A stretch of 64,000 nt of DNA from Albimonas pacifica (lineage in GTDB: Bacteria > Pseudomonadota > Alphaproteobacteria > Rhodobacterales > Rhodobacteraceae): assembly GCF_900113695.1 (NCBI RefSeq), contig NZ_FOQH01000001.1, positions 310,001-374,000 of the forward strand. Direction: 5' to 3'. Numbering within the stretch: position 1 is the first letter of the stretch; every line of letters begins with the position of its first letter. Below are positions 35,968 through 46,485 of the stretch, piece after piece. The notes beneath the pieces are model-generated. The model saw nothing but the letters and a program-made list of their open reading frames with translations, was not told the DNA's origin and did not search any database. The translations under genes were made by a program, and so were the position numbers.

Positions 35968-38900
35968 ATGAGCCTCTCCGCGCTGATGATCGCCAACCGG
36001 GGCGAGATCGCCATCCGAATCGCCAACGCGGCCCGCGACCTCGGGCTGAAGACGGCGACGATCCACCCCGCCGACGACGCCGACAGCCTGCACGTCCGCC
36101 GGGCCGACGTCGCCGTCGAAGTGGCCGGGGCCGGCGCGGCCGCCTATCTCGACATCGCCGCGGTGATCGCAGCGGCGAAGGCGGCGGGCTGCGACGCGGT
36201 CCACCCCGGCTACGGGTTCCTGGCCGAGCGCGCCGACTTCGCCGCCGCCTGCGCCGAGGCGGGGCTGGCCTTCGTCGGGCCCACGCCCGCGCAGCTCGAG
36301 CTGTTCGGCGACAAGGCCCGCGCCCGCCAGGCCGCGGTCGCCGCCGGCGCCCCGGTCAACGCCGGCATCGACCGCGCCGTGACAGCGGAGGAGGCGCGCG
36401 CCTTCCTCGCCGACCTCGGCCCGGGCGGCGCGATGATGATCAAGGCGATCGGCGGCGGCGGCGGCCGCGGCTCCCGCGCCGTGCTGTCGGACGCGGAGGT
36501 GGCGGAGGCCTTCGCCCGCTGCACCTCCGAGGCCCGCCTCGCCTTCGGGCGCGAGGACCTCTACGTCGAGGCCTTCATCCCCCGCGCCCGCCATGTCGAG
36601 GTGCAGATCGTCGGCGACCGCCACGGCGCGGTGGCGCACCTGGGCGAGCGGGAATGCTCGATCCAGCGGCGCTACCAGAAGATCATCGAGATCGCGCCGG
36701 CGCCCAACCTCGACCCCGGCCTGCGAGAGGAGATCATCGACGCGGCGCTGCGCATCGCCCGGGGGATCGACTACCTCAACCTCGGCACCTTCGAGTTCCT
36801 GGTCGACGCCACCGGCCGCCCCGGCGCCCAGCCCTTCGTGTTCATCGAGGCCAACGCCCGCCTGCAGGTCGAGCATACGGTGACCGAGGCGGTGACCGGC
36901 GTGGACCTGGTGCAGACCCAGCTGCACGTCGCGGGCGGCGCGAGCCTCGCGGAGCTCGGCCTCGACGATCCGGCCGTCGCCCGCCCCCGCGGCTATGCCG
37001 TGCAGGCGCGGGTGAACCTCGAGACCATCGGGGCCGACGGCTCGGTGAAGCCCGGCGGCGGGCTGATCGAGACCTACGAGCCGCCCACCGGTCCCGGCCT
37101 GCGCGTCGACGGCTTCGGCTACCGGGGCTATCGGACCAGCGGGCTCTACGACTCGCTGCTGGCCAAGGTGATCGCCCATGCCCCGACCGGCGGCTTCGCG
37201 GCCGCCGCGGGCCGGGCGGAGCGGGCGCTGGGCGACTTCCGGCTGGAAGGGGTGCGCGCCAACAAGTCCCTGCTGCGCGCCATCCTGCGCCATCCCGACG
37301 TGCTGGCCGGCGAGGTGCACACCCGCTGGGTCGACGAGCAGATCGCGACCCTCGCCGCCGCCGCGGAGGAGGAGGCCGCGGCCCCCGAAGCCGCATCCGG
37401 CGACGGCTACGCCGGCGCCCGCATCGACCGCGACGACCCGCTGGCCCTCTTCGCCCACGACGCCGCCTCCAAGGCCGCCTCCAAGGCCGCCGGCAAGGCC
37501 GCGCAGGAGACGGCGGCCCCGACCAGGGACGGCGCCGTCGGCCTCGTGGCCCCGATGCAGGGCACGCTGGTCAGCATCGACGTCGAACCCGGAGAAGCCG
37601 TCTGGGCCGGCCGTCAGGTGGCGCTGGTCGAGGCCATGAAGATGGAGCACGTCATCGTCGCCGACCGCTCCGGCATCGTGCGCGAGATCACCATGAAGCC
37701 CGGCGACGTGGTGCGCGAGGGCTGGCCGGTGGTCTATCTCGAGGAAGCCGAGGTCGAGGCCGGCGCCGACGCCTCGGCGGCCGAAGAGATCGACCTCGAC
37801 CACATCCGCGCCGACCTGCAGGAAGCCATCGACCGCCACGCCTACACCCTCGACGAGAACCGCCCCGAGGCCGTGGAGAAGCGCCACGCCCGCGGCTTCC
37901 GGATGCTGCGCGAGAGCGTCGAGGAGCTGGTCGACGCGGACTCCTTCACCGAGTACTGGCCGCTGATCGTCGCCCACCGTCACCAGCGCCACGACATGGA
38001 GACGCTCCGCCGGACCACGCCGGCGGACGGGGTGGTGGCGGGCACAGGCTCGATCAACGGCGACCTGTTCCCCGACGACCGCTCGCGCGCGGTGGTGGTG
38101 GGCTACGACTACTCGGTGCTCGCCGGCACCCAGGGCCGGAACAACCACTACAAGCAGGACCGGATGTACGAGCTGGCGCACCGGTTCCGCATCCCGCTGG
38201 TGCTGTTCTCCGAGGGCGGCGGCGGCCGGCCCGGCGACGATCCCGACGGGCCGCGGGTGGCGCTGGACGTCACCACCTTCACCACCTTCTCGTCGCTGTC
38301 GGGCCTGGTGCCGATGGTGGGGATCAACAACGGCCGCTGCTTCGCGGGCAACACCGCGCTGCTCGCCTGCTGCGACGTGATCATCGCGACCGAGGCCTCG
38401 ACCATCGCCATGGGCGGCCCGGCGATGATCGAGGGCGGGGGCCTGGGCATCTACACGCCCGAGGAGGTGGGGCCGATGTCCTTCCAGGCGCCCAACGGCG
38501 TGGTCGACATCCTGGTGAGGGACGAGGCCGAGGCGGTGCGGGTCGCCAAGAAATACCTCTCCTACTTCCAGGGCGCGCTCGACGACTGGACCGCCCCCGA
38601 CCAGCGCCGCCTGCGCCACGTGGTGCCCGAGCGGCGCACCCGCCTCTACGAGATGCGCGACGTGATCCACGGACTCGCCGACGAGGGCAGCGTGCTCGAG
38701 ATCCGCGAGAAGTTCGGCATCGGCATCATCACCGCCTTCATCCGCATCGAGGGGCGGCCGCTGGGCGTGATCGCCAACAACCCCCATCACCTGTCGGGGG
38801 CGGTGGACTCGGACGGCTCGGACAAGGGCGCGCGGTTCCTGCAGCTGTGCGACGCCTTCGACATTCCGGTCGTCAGCCTGGTGGACTGCCCCGGCATCAT

Positions 38901-39360
38901 GGTGGGGCCCGACCACGAGCGCACGGCGCTGGTGCGCCACTGCGCGCGGCTGTTCAACGTGGGCGCCAACATGACCGCGCCGCTGTTCACGGTGATCGTG
39001 CGCAAGGCCTACGGCCTTGGCGCGCAGGCGATGTGCGGGGCAGGGACGCTGGTCGGCTTCATGACCGTCGCCTGGCCCACCGCCGAATTCGCCGGCATGA
39101 ACATCGAGGGCTCGGTCAAGCTGGGCTTCCGAAACGAGCTGGCGGGGATGGAGAACCCGGCCGAGCGCAAGGCCGAGTTCGACCGCCGCGTCGCCGAGGC
39201 CTACGAGACCGCGCGCGCCGTGAACGCGGTGGCGGGCGGGGGCGTCGACGACGTCATCGACCCAGCCGAGACCCGCGCCTGGATCTCGCGGAGCCTGCGC
39301 CGCCTGCCTCCCGTCCCGCCGCGAACCGGCAAGAAGCACCCCTACATCGACACCTGGTGA
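35968..39360 (+). CDS. Fused acyl-CoA carboxylase (biotin carboxylase-BCCP-carboxyltransferase)
   Basis: A single 1130-residue chain. Residues 1-450 form the biotin carboxylase: LMIANRGEIAIRI, HPGYGFLAE, the ATP-grasp GGGGGRGSR and NARLQVEHTVTE. The biotin domain holds VEAMKMEH with biotinyl Lys558. From about 600 to the end lies the carboxyltransferase (YDYSVLAGTQG, GGGGRPGDDPDG, SLSGLVPMVGINNGRCFAGN, GMNIEGSVKLGFRNEL). Most alphaproteobacteria encode PCC/MCC/GCD-type carboxylases as separate alpha and beta subunits, so this fusion is notable. ATG 35968 follows CAGGAG. Likely carboxylates an acyl-CoA formed by the next gene; the exact acyl group is not readable. Confidence 0.88.
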   Translation: MSLSALMIANRGEIAIRIANAARDLGLKTATIHPADDADSLHVRRADVAVEVAGAGAAAYLDIAAVIAAAKAAGCDAVHPGYGFLAERADFAAACAEAGLAFVGPTPAQLELFGDKARARQAAVAAGAPVNAGIDRAVTAEEARAFLADLGPGGAMMIKAIGGGGGRGSRAVLSDAEVAEAFARCTSEARLAFGREDLYVEAFIPRARHVEVQIVGDRHGAVAHLGERECSIQRRYQKIIEIAPAPNLDPGLREEIIDAALRIARGIDYLNLGTFEFLVDATGRPGAQPFVFIEANARLQVEHTVTEAVTGVDLVQTQLHVAGGASLAELGLDDPAVARPRGYAVQARVNLETIGADGSVKPGGGLIETYEPPTGPGLRVDGFGYRGYRTSGLYDSLLAKVIAHAPTGGFAAAAGRAERALGDFRLEGVRANKSLLRAILRHPDVLAGEVHTRWVDEQIATLAAAAEEEAAAPEAASGDGYAGARIDRDDPLALFAHDAASKAASKAAGKAAQETAAPTRDGAVGLVAPMQGTLVSIDVEPGEAVWAGRQVALVEAMKMEHVIVADRSGIVREITMKPGDVVREGWPVVYLEEAEVEAGADASAAEEIDLDHIRADLQEAIDRHAYTLDENRPEAVEKRHARGFRMLRESVEELVDADSFTEYWPLIVAHRHQRHDMETLRRTTPADGVVAGTGSINGDLFPDDRSRAVVVGYDYSVLAGTQGRNNHYKQDRMYELAHRFRIPLVLFSEGGGGRPGDDPDGPRVALDVTTFTTFSSLSGLVPMVGINNGRCFAGNTALLACCDVIIATEASTIAMGGPAMIEGGGLGIYTPEEVGPMSFQAPNGVVDILVRDEAEAVRVAKKYLSYFQGALDDWTAPDQRRLRHVVPERRTRLYEMRDVIHGLADEGSVLEIREKFGIGIITAFIRIEGRPLGVIANNPHHLSGAVDSDGSDKGARFLQLCDAFDIPVVSLVDCPGIMVGPDHERTALVRHCARLFNVGANMTAPLFTVIVRKAYGLGAQAMCGAGTLVGFMTVAWPTAEFAGMNIEGSVKLGFRNELAGMENPAERKAEFDRRVAEAYETARAVNAVAGGGVDDVIDPAETRAWISRSLRRLPPVPPRTGKKHPYIDTW

Positions 39361-39399
39361 GACCGCCGCGAGCGTCTCCCTCCGCCCGAGGACCGCGCC

Positions 39400-41019
39400 A
39401 TGACCGACCAGCCGACCCGCCGCATCCCCGCGCCGGAGGACTGCGTCTTCCGCCACCTGCTCGACGCCCACGCCGCGGCGACGCCGGACGCCACCTTCGC
39501 CGTTTTCGGCATGGACGAGCCCGACTGGACCTGGGCCGACGCCCGCCGCAAGACGCTGGAGACGGCGAACGCCCTGCGCGACCTCGGCGTGCGCCAGGGC
39601 GACCACGTTCTGTGCTGGCTCGAGAACGGGCCCGCCCTCGTGCGCCTGTGGCTGGCGATCAATCACCTGGGCGCGGTCTTCGTGCCGATGAACACCGCCT
39701 ACAAGGGCGGGCTGCTGGAACATGTCCTGCATCTCGCCGACGCCGAGGTGCTGGTCTGCCACGCCGGCCTGGTCCCGCGGCTGGCGGACGTGGACACCGG
39801 CCCGCTCCGCACCGTCGTCGCCCTCGACGCCCCGGCCGAGGCGCCCAACGCCGCCGTCAGGGTCCTGCCCGAGAGCACGCTGACCGCCGGCTCGCCGACC
39901 GAGGCGCCGCCGCTCGACCGGCCGATCCAGCCCTGGGACGTGCAGGCGATCCTGTTCACCTCCGGCACCACCGGGCCGTCGAAGGCGGTTCTCGCCTCCT
40001 ACGTGCAGATCAACACGCTGGCCCGGGTCTCGATCCCCACCGCCGACGCCTCGGACCGGGGGCTCGCGCATTCGCCGATGTTCCACATCACCGGCATGTC
40101 CAAGATCGCCTGGGCGATGGCGATGGGCGGCTCGCTGGCGGTGCTGGAGCGGTTCCGCACCGAGACCTTCTGGGCCGATGCGCGGCGCACCGGCGCGACC
40201 TTCGTGGTGATGATGGGGACGGTGGCGACGTTCCTCTCCAAGCTGCCGCGCGGGGAAGACGAGATCGAGACGCCCCTGCGCCTCGCGCTGCTCGCCCCCT
40301 CCAACGCGGAGTCGGAGGCGCTGTGCCGGCGCGCGGGCCTCGCCTACTACTCCGTGTTCAACATGTCCGAGACCGCCTCGCCGATCATCACCGAGATCAA
40401 TCCCGACGTGCCGGGCGCCTGCGGGCGGACCCGGCCGGGGATCGAGGCCCGGATCGTGGACGAGCATGACGAGGAGCTGCCCCACGGCCAGGTCGGAGAG
40501 CTGATCCTGCGCTCGGACGACCCGTGGGTGTTCTGCTCGGGCTATTACAAGAACCCCGAGGCGACAGCCGCCGCCTGGCGCAACGGCTGGTTTCACACCG
40601 GCGACGCGCTGCGCCGGGACGCGGCGGGCAACTTCTTCTACGTCGACCGGATCAAGGACGCGATCCGTCGGCGGGGCGAGAACATCTCTTCCTTCGAGGT
40701 GGAGATCGAGGTGCAGGCCCATCCCACGGTCGCCGAATGCGCCGCGGTGGCCGTCGCCTCCGAGCATGGCGAGGACGAGGTGCTGGTGGCCGTGGTCCCC
40801 GCCCCCGGCGCCGTCGTCGATCCGGCGGAACTGCTCGCCTTCGCGCGCGAGCGGATGCCGCACTACATGGTCCCCCGCTTCATCCGGGTGATGGAGGCCC
40901 TGCCGAAGACCCCGACGCTGAAGGTGCAGAAGGCCCAGCTCCGCCTCGAGGGCGCGACCCCGGACGCCTGGGACCGCGAGGCCGCGGGCGTGAGCGTGAA
41001 GCGCGAGGCCGTCCGCTAG
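39400..41019 (+). CDS. ATP-dependent acyl-CoA synthetase (CaiC-like)
   Basis: A 539-residue ANL enzyme: LFTSGTTGPSKAVLASY phosphate loop near residue 188, YYSVFNMSETASP, WFHTGDALRRD and YVDRIKDAIRRRGENISSFEVE hinge, and PKTPTLKVQK with the C-terminal catalytic lysine. Similar to crotonobetaine/carnitine-CoA ligases and related acyl-CoA synthetases. Forty bases after the carboxylase, so the imported acid is probably activated here and carboxylated by the preceding enzyme. Substrate uncertain. Confidence 0.87.
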   Translation: MTDQPTRRIPAPEDCVFRHLLDAHAAATPDATFAVFGMDEPDWTWADARRKTLETANALRDLGVRQGDHVLCWLENGPALVRLWLAINHLGAVFVPMNTAYKGGLLEHVLHLADAEVLVCHAGLVPRLADVDTGPLRTVVALDAPAEAPNAAVRVLPESTLTAGSPTEAPPLDRPIQPWDVQAILFTSGTTGPSKAVLASYVQINTLARVSIPTADASDRGLAHSPMFHITGMSKIAWAMAMGGSLAVLERFRTETFWADARRTGATFVVMMGTVATFLSKLPRGEDEIETPLRLALLAPSNAESEALCRRAGLAYYSVFNMSETASPIITEINPDVPGACGRTRPGIEARIVDEHDEELPHGQVGELILRSDDPWVFCSGYYKNPEATAAAWRNGWFHTGDALRRDAAGNFFYVDRIKDAIRRRGENISSFEVEIEVQAHPTVAECAAVAVASEHGEDEVLVAVVPAPGAVVDPAELLAFARERMPHYMVPRFIRVMEALPKTPTLKVQKAQLRLEGATPDAWDREAAGVSVKREAVR

Positions 41020-41615
41020 GACCGCGCGCGCCGCGGCGTCGAGGCTCCGCCGCGAAGCGCCACGACCCGCCCCGGCTCCCGCGCCGCCCATGGACGCGAG
41101 CCGAAGGCATCGAGGACGAGCGCCAGGGATTCGCCGCCGATGCCTCCGGCTCGCGTCCAGATGCGGACCCTGCGGCCGTCGGTCGGCGCATCCCGGACGA
41201 TGTCCGCGGACCCTCGCCGGTTCGAGCGGTTCGTCGGGGCCGCGATACGCGAGAGCTCGGCGGCTGACGTGAACGGCGCCGAACATCCGGACGCGAGGCA
41301 TGTGCGCGAGCGCGGCCGCCGGATGCTTTCCAAGGCGTCAATCACCCGAGGCGCGCGAAACGGCGAACCTGATGGGGCAGAGATCCAGTCCACGCGTCAA
41401 AGCCCGCCCGCCGTATGCAATGCGCCTTGGTCGCGAGGGCGCGCTCGACCGTATCCCCGACCGCCTTCACCCGGGCGCCGAGCGCCATTGCCGGGAGGCC
41501 GGGATGGAGATCGGATCGTTCCTCGTCCACGCCGCCCGGCAAGGCGCGCAGGGGGGCGAGGCCGAGCCGCCGCGCCTCGGGGCCGGGCTTGCGGCCTTGC
41601 AGGTCGGCGCCGACG
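41020..41615. other. 596-bp orphan interval between convergent operons
   Basis: The ligase operon and the minus-strand aldolase operon converge here. No hairpin terminator is obvious. Frames of 60-170 codons exist on both strands but lack domains and convincing starts. A stretch near 41391-41405 (CACGCGTCAAAGCCC) resembles the IS6-like terminal repeat, and the adjoining minus-strand frame (AGFDAWTGSLPHQVRRF) could be a decayed transposase edge. I treat it as probable mobile-DNA debris. Confidence 0.35.
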
Positions 41616-42281
41616 TCAGCCCTTCGCGGCCGCGGGCGTCACGCCGTAGGCGCCCGCCGCGTAGGCGGCGCGGACGTCGCGCATTTCGGCCTCGGTCAGC
41701 AGCACGATGGGCGCGTTCGCGGAGCAGGCCAGCAGGTACTGGCGGGCGAGGGCCTCGAGCTTTTCCAGGCGGCCGAAGGCGGTCTCCAGGTCCGGGCCGA
41801 AGGCGATGGCGCCGTGGTTGGCCATCAGGCAGGCGTGGAAGCGGGTCCCGACGGTCTGCGCCACCGCGTCGGCCAGCGCCTTCGTGCCGAAGGTCGCGTA
41901 GGCGCAGCAGGGGACCTCGTCCCCGCCGAAGCCCGCGACCATGTAGTGGAACGCCGGGATCGGCCGCCGCAGCGCCGACAGCGCCACGCAGTGCGGCGGG
42001 TGGGCGTGGACGATCGCCCCGACCTCGGGCCGCGTCTGATAGATCCGGGCGTGCAGCGCCCATTCGGAGGAGGGGCGGAACGACCCCTCCCACGCTCCGT
42101 CGAAGCCGGTCGGCACGCATTGCGCGGGCGTCATCCGATCCGGCGGGATCGAGCTGGGGGTGATCAGCATCCCTTGCTCCGCCCGCACCGAGATGTTGCC
42201 GGCGGTCGCGTTCGACAGTTCCCGCGCGATGGCCTCCCGGCTGAGGTGGACCAGCGCCTCGCGGCTCTCCGCCTCGGTCAT
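41616..42281 (-). CDS. otnC: Class II aldolase/adducin-family decarboxylase (OtnC-like)
   Basis: A 221-residue metal-dependent aldolase-fold enzyme. NATAGNISVR near residue 25 binds phosphate; AIVHAHPPHC carries zinc histidines; ANHGAIAFG is the third family motif. Paired through an ATGA overlap with a four-carbon acid sugar kinase. In known OtnK/OtnC systems the kinase phosphorylates 3-oxo-tetronate and OtnC decarboxylates it to dihydroxyacetone phosphate. Alternatives in the same fold are L-fuculose-phosphate or ribulose-phosphate aldolases. The expected isomerase and tetronate dehydrogenase are not nearby. Confidence 0.75.
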   Translation of the reverse strand: MTEAESREALVHLSREAIARELSNATAGNISVRAEQGMLITPSSIPPDRMTPAQCVPTGFDGAWEGSFRPSSEWALHARIYQTRPEVGAIVHAHPPHCVALSALRRPIPAFHYMVAGFGGDEVPCCAYATFGTKALADAVAQTVGTRFHACLMANHGAIAFGPDLETAFGRLEKLEALARQYLLACSANAPIVLLTEAEMRDVRAAYAAGAYGVTPAAAKG

Positions 42282-43546
42282 GGCTTCATCTCGTCCAGCG
42301 CGCGCAGGAAGGCGTCCGGCGCGCCCATCTTGCCCGACTTCAGGTAGAGCGACAGCGGCGCCGCCCCCTCGGCCACGCAGAAGCCGCCGCCCTGCGGGCC
42401 GCGCGGCATCGCCCGCAGCCGCGGCACGGCCAGCGCCTGGGCGATGGCGCCCGAGGTCTCGCCGCCGCCCACGAGGATCCGCCGCGCGCCCCGCGCCTGC
42501 ACCCCGGCGGCGACGCCGGCCAGCAGCCGCTCGGCCTTGCGCGCGGCGCCCAGCACGCCGAGCGCCGCCTGCGCGCGCTTCACCCCCTCGGCGTCGGCGA
42601 GGGTGGTGACGGCGAAGGGGCGGTCGCCGAGGCGCGCGGCCGCCCAGTCGAGGGCGGCGGCGATCCGGGCCTCCTCGGGCGAGGGATCCAGCAGGTCGAG
42701 GCGCAGGACCGGGTGGCCGGCGCCCTCGAATTCGGCGAGCTGCCCCTCGGCCACCGGCCCGACGGAGCCGACGAAGAGCGCGGCGGGTCCGTCGACGTGG
42801 CGGGGAGAGGGCGCCTCCCCCTCCCGCCCTGCGGCCCGCGCCAGGCCGAAGGCGATCACGAAACTGTCGCTGCCGACCATGGCTCTGGCGTCGGCCGAAA
42901 GGCGCGTCGACATCGCCACGTCCGCGTCGTCGCTGGCGTCGAGCATCACCAGCCGCGCGCCCTCGGCGACGCGGGCGGCCAGCGCCTCGCGCGCGGCGGC
43001 CTCGCCTTTCGCCATCTCGAAATGGCTCAGCAGGGGGACCGGCGCGCGGGTGGAGCGGGACAGGAACCGGGCGAGGTTCGGGTCCGCCATCGGCGTCACC
43101 GGGTCGAAGCGCTTGTCGGACTCCGACAGCAGGACGCCCCGGTAGAACATGTGGCCCCAGTGCACGGTCAGCCCGAACTCGGTGTAGCCGGGCTGGATCA
43201 GCAGGGGCGCGCCGAAGCGGTCGGCGAGACGGTCGGCGACGGGGCCGATGTTCCCCTCCTCGGTGCAGTCGAAGGTGCCGCAGACCTTGTAGCCGAAGGC
43301 GGCGCAGCCGGCGGCCTCGAGCGCGTCGAAGGCGCGGCCCGTCTCCTCCAGCGCCTGCGCGACGGGGGCGAGGCGGGCGCGGGTGGCGACGACGGCGAGG
43401 GGGGCGCGGGGCGGATCGGTCGCCGCCGCCTCGGCGCCCAGGATCACCGGGCAGGCGAGGCCCGCCTCCTCGAAATAGCTCGCGACCAGCAGGCCGCCGG
43501 TCAGGTCGTCGGAGACGAAGCCCACCGCGGGCGCGGCTGGGGTCAT
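42278..43546 (-). CDS. otnK: Four-carbon acid sugar kinase (OtnK-like)
   Basis: A 422-residue DUF1537 kinase. GFVSDDLTGGLLVA at the N-terminus is the substrate-binding domain motif. YKVCGTFDCTEEGNIGPVAD, PGYTEFGLTVHWGHMFYRGVLLSESDKRFDPVTPM, and near the C-terminus ILVGGGETSGAIAQAL with GPQGGGF for ATP complete the family pattern. The 3-oxo-tetronate kinase group carries this layout. Leads the aldolase gene with 4-bp overlap and lies 55 bp downstream of an ABC importer on the same strand, suggesting the importer brings in its sugar acid. Confidence 0.82.
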   Translation of the reverse strand: MTPAAPAVGFVSDDLTGGLLVASYFEEAGLACPVILGAEAAATDPPRAPLAVVATRARLAPVAQALEETGRAFDALEAAGCAAFGYKVCGTFDCTEEGNIGPVADRLADRFGAPLLIQPGYTEFGLTVHWGHMFYRGVLLSESDKRFDPVTPMADPNLARFLSRSTRAPVPLLSHFEMAKGEAAAREALAARVAEGARLVMLDASDDADVAMSTRLSADARAMVGSDSFVIAFGLARAAGREGEAPSPRHVDGPAALFVGSVGPVAEGQLAEFEGAGHPVLRLDLLDPSPEEARIAAALDWAAARLGDRPFAVTTLADAEGVKRAQAALGVLGAARKAERLLAGVAAGVQARGARRILVGGGETSGAIAQALAVPRLRAMPRGPQGGGFCVAEGAAPLSLYLKSGKMGAPDAFLRALDEMKP

Positions 43547-43601
43547 GTCGGGTCCTCCCTGCGGGGGCGGGGCGGGCTCTGGCGGCCCGCCTCCGGATGG
43601 G

Positions 43602-44617
<1,016 letters not shown>

Positions 44618-44621
<4 letters not shown>

Positions 44622-45604
44622 GCCGGCGCCTCCTGCGGGGTCCGCACCGGGAAGTGGCAGGCGCAGCGGCCGGCGCCGAGGCGGCGCAGGGGCGGGTCCT
44701 CGGTCATGCAGATCGCTTGCGCGCGGCCGCAGCGCGGATGGAAGCTGCATCCGGGGGGGCGGGAGAAGATCGAGGGGGGCGTGCCCTCGATCTGGCGCAG
44801 GGGCCCGTCGGCGTCGAGCGTGGGCACCGCGTCGATCAGGCCGGCGGTGTAGGGATGCGCGGTCTCGTAGAAGATCGGGTCGGTGGGGCCCGTCTCGACC
44901 ACGCGGCCGCCGTACATCACCGCGATGTCGTCGGCCATGCCGGCCACCACGCCGAGGTCGTGGGTGATCAGGATCAGGCCGATGCCGAGCTCCTTGCGCA
45001 GGTCCCCCAGCAGGTCGAGGATCTGGGCCTGCACGGTGACGTCGAGCGCCGTCGTCGGCTCGTCCGCGATCAGCAGGTCGGGCGAATTCGCCAGCGCCAT
45101 CGCGATCATCGCCCGCTGGCGCATGCCCCCCGAGAACTCGTGCGGATGCTGGCGCACGCGGCGGGCGGGTTGCGGGATGGCCACCAGCTCGAACAGCCGT
45201 TCGGCCTCCTTCAGCGCGGCGCGGCGGGTGATCGAACGGTCGTGCAGGCGGATCGCCTCGATGATCTGGTCGCCCAGCGTGATCACCGGATTGAAGGCCG
45301 ACAGCGGGTCCTGGAAGATGCAGCCCACCGCCTTGCCCCGGATCCGGCGGATCTTCGAGGGCGACATGCCGACCAGCTGCTCGCCCTTGAACCGGGCCGA
45401 GCCGGAGATGCGGGCCGTGGGCGGCAGCAGCTGCAGGAAGGCCATCATCGCCACCGACTTGCCCGAGCCGCTCTCCCCCACCACGCCCAGCACCTTGCCG
45501 GGCTCGAGCGTGAGGTCGACGCCGCGAAGGGCCTCGGCCTCCTCGCCCCGATCGTTGCGGAAGCTCACGCGCAGGTCGGCGATGTCGAGCAGCGGCGCGC
45601 TCAT
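44618..45604 (-). CDS. ABC transporter ATPase, DppD type (second system)
   Basis: A 328-residue ATPase with [43 protein letters not shown] and ITHDLG. A C-terminal cysteine motif [14 protein letters not shown] is present. Overlaps both the permease upstream and the second ATPase downstream by 4 bp, so the subunits are translationally coupled. Confidence 0.9.
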
Positions 45605-46485
45605 GCGGACCTCCGGTCGAACAGGTCGCGCAGGCCGTCGCCGAGGAAGGAGCTCGCCAGCACCACCGACAGGATCGCCATGCCGGGACCGAAGGCGATC
45701 CACCAGTTGTAGAAGCGCGTCGCCCCCTCGGAGATCATCGAGCCCCATTCCGGCGAGGGCGGCGTGGCCCCTAGCCCGATGAAGGACAGCGACGCGGCCA
45801 GCAGCACCACCTGGCCGAAATCCATGGTCGCGTTGATCAGCGTCGGCGTCCAGCACAGCGGCAGGACATGGACCACCAGGATCCGGCCCGAAGGGGCGCC
45901 GCCGGCGACCGCGGCTTCGACATGCTCGCGCTCGCGCACTTCCAGCACCTGGGCGCGCATCAGGCGGGCGTAGATCGGCCACCAGACGATGATCATGGCG
46001 ATGGAGGCGTTCAGCAGGCCCGGCCCCAGCATCGCGGCGACGGCCATGGCCAGCAGGATCGGCGGGAAGGAGACGGTGACGTCCACCAGCCGCATGATGA
46101 TCGAATCCCACCAGCCGCCGAAGAACCCCGCCACCGCGCCCAGCGCCGAGCCGATGGCGACCGCGCAGGCCACGACGACGAAGGCGATGGGGATCGACCA
46201 GACCGCGCCGTGCAGGGTCCGCGCGAAGACGTCCCGCCCCAGCGCGTCGGTGCCCAGCCAGAACTCGGCCGAGGGCTCCTGCAGCCGACGGCCGACCATC
46301 TTCAGCGGATCGGCCAGCGGCCAGAGCTGGATGGTCAGCACCACAACCACCCAGAACAGCAGGATCGCGGCGCCGACCTTGGCGGTCGGCGGCAGGCGGC
46401 GCCAGGCGCGCGCCAGGCCGACCAATGGGCGGCGGCGCGGGGCGGGGAGGACGGCCCCGGGCGCAGCGTCGGGCGCGGCGGTCAT
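45601..46485 (-). CDS. ABC transporter permease, DppC type (second system)
   Basis: A 294-residue permease with an Ala/Pro-rich N-terminal tail, the motif [23 protein letters not shown], coupling loop [28 protein letters not shown], and C-terminal [12 protein letters not shown]. The coupling-loop alanines replace the usual EAA glutamate pattern but the loop glycine is kept. Both ends overlap neighbouring genes. Confidence 0.88.
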   Translation of the reverse strand: MTAAPDAAPGAVLPAPRRRPLVGLARAWRRLPPTAKVGAAILLFWVVVVLTIQLWPLADPLKMVGRRLQEPSAEFWLGTDALGRDVFARTLHGAVWSIPIAFVVVACAVAIGSALGAVAGFFGGWWDSIIMRLVDVTVSFPPILLAMAVAAMLGPGLLNASIAMIIVWWPIYARLMRAQVLEVREREHVEAAVAGGAPSGRILVVHVLPLCWTPTLINATMDFGQVVLLAASLSFIGLGATPPSPEWGSMISEGATRFYNWWIAFGPGMAILSVVLASSFLGDGLRDLFDRRSA

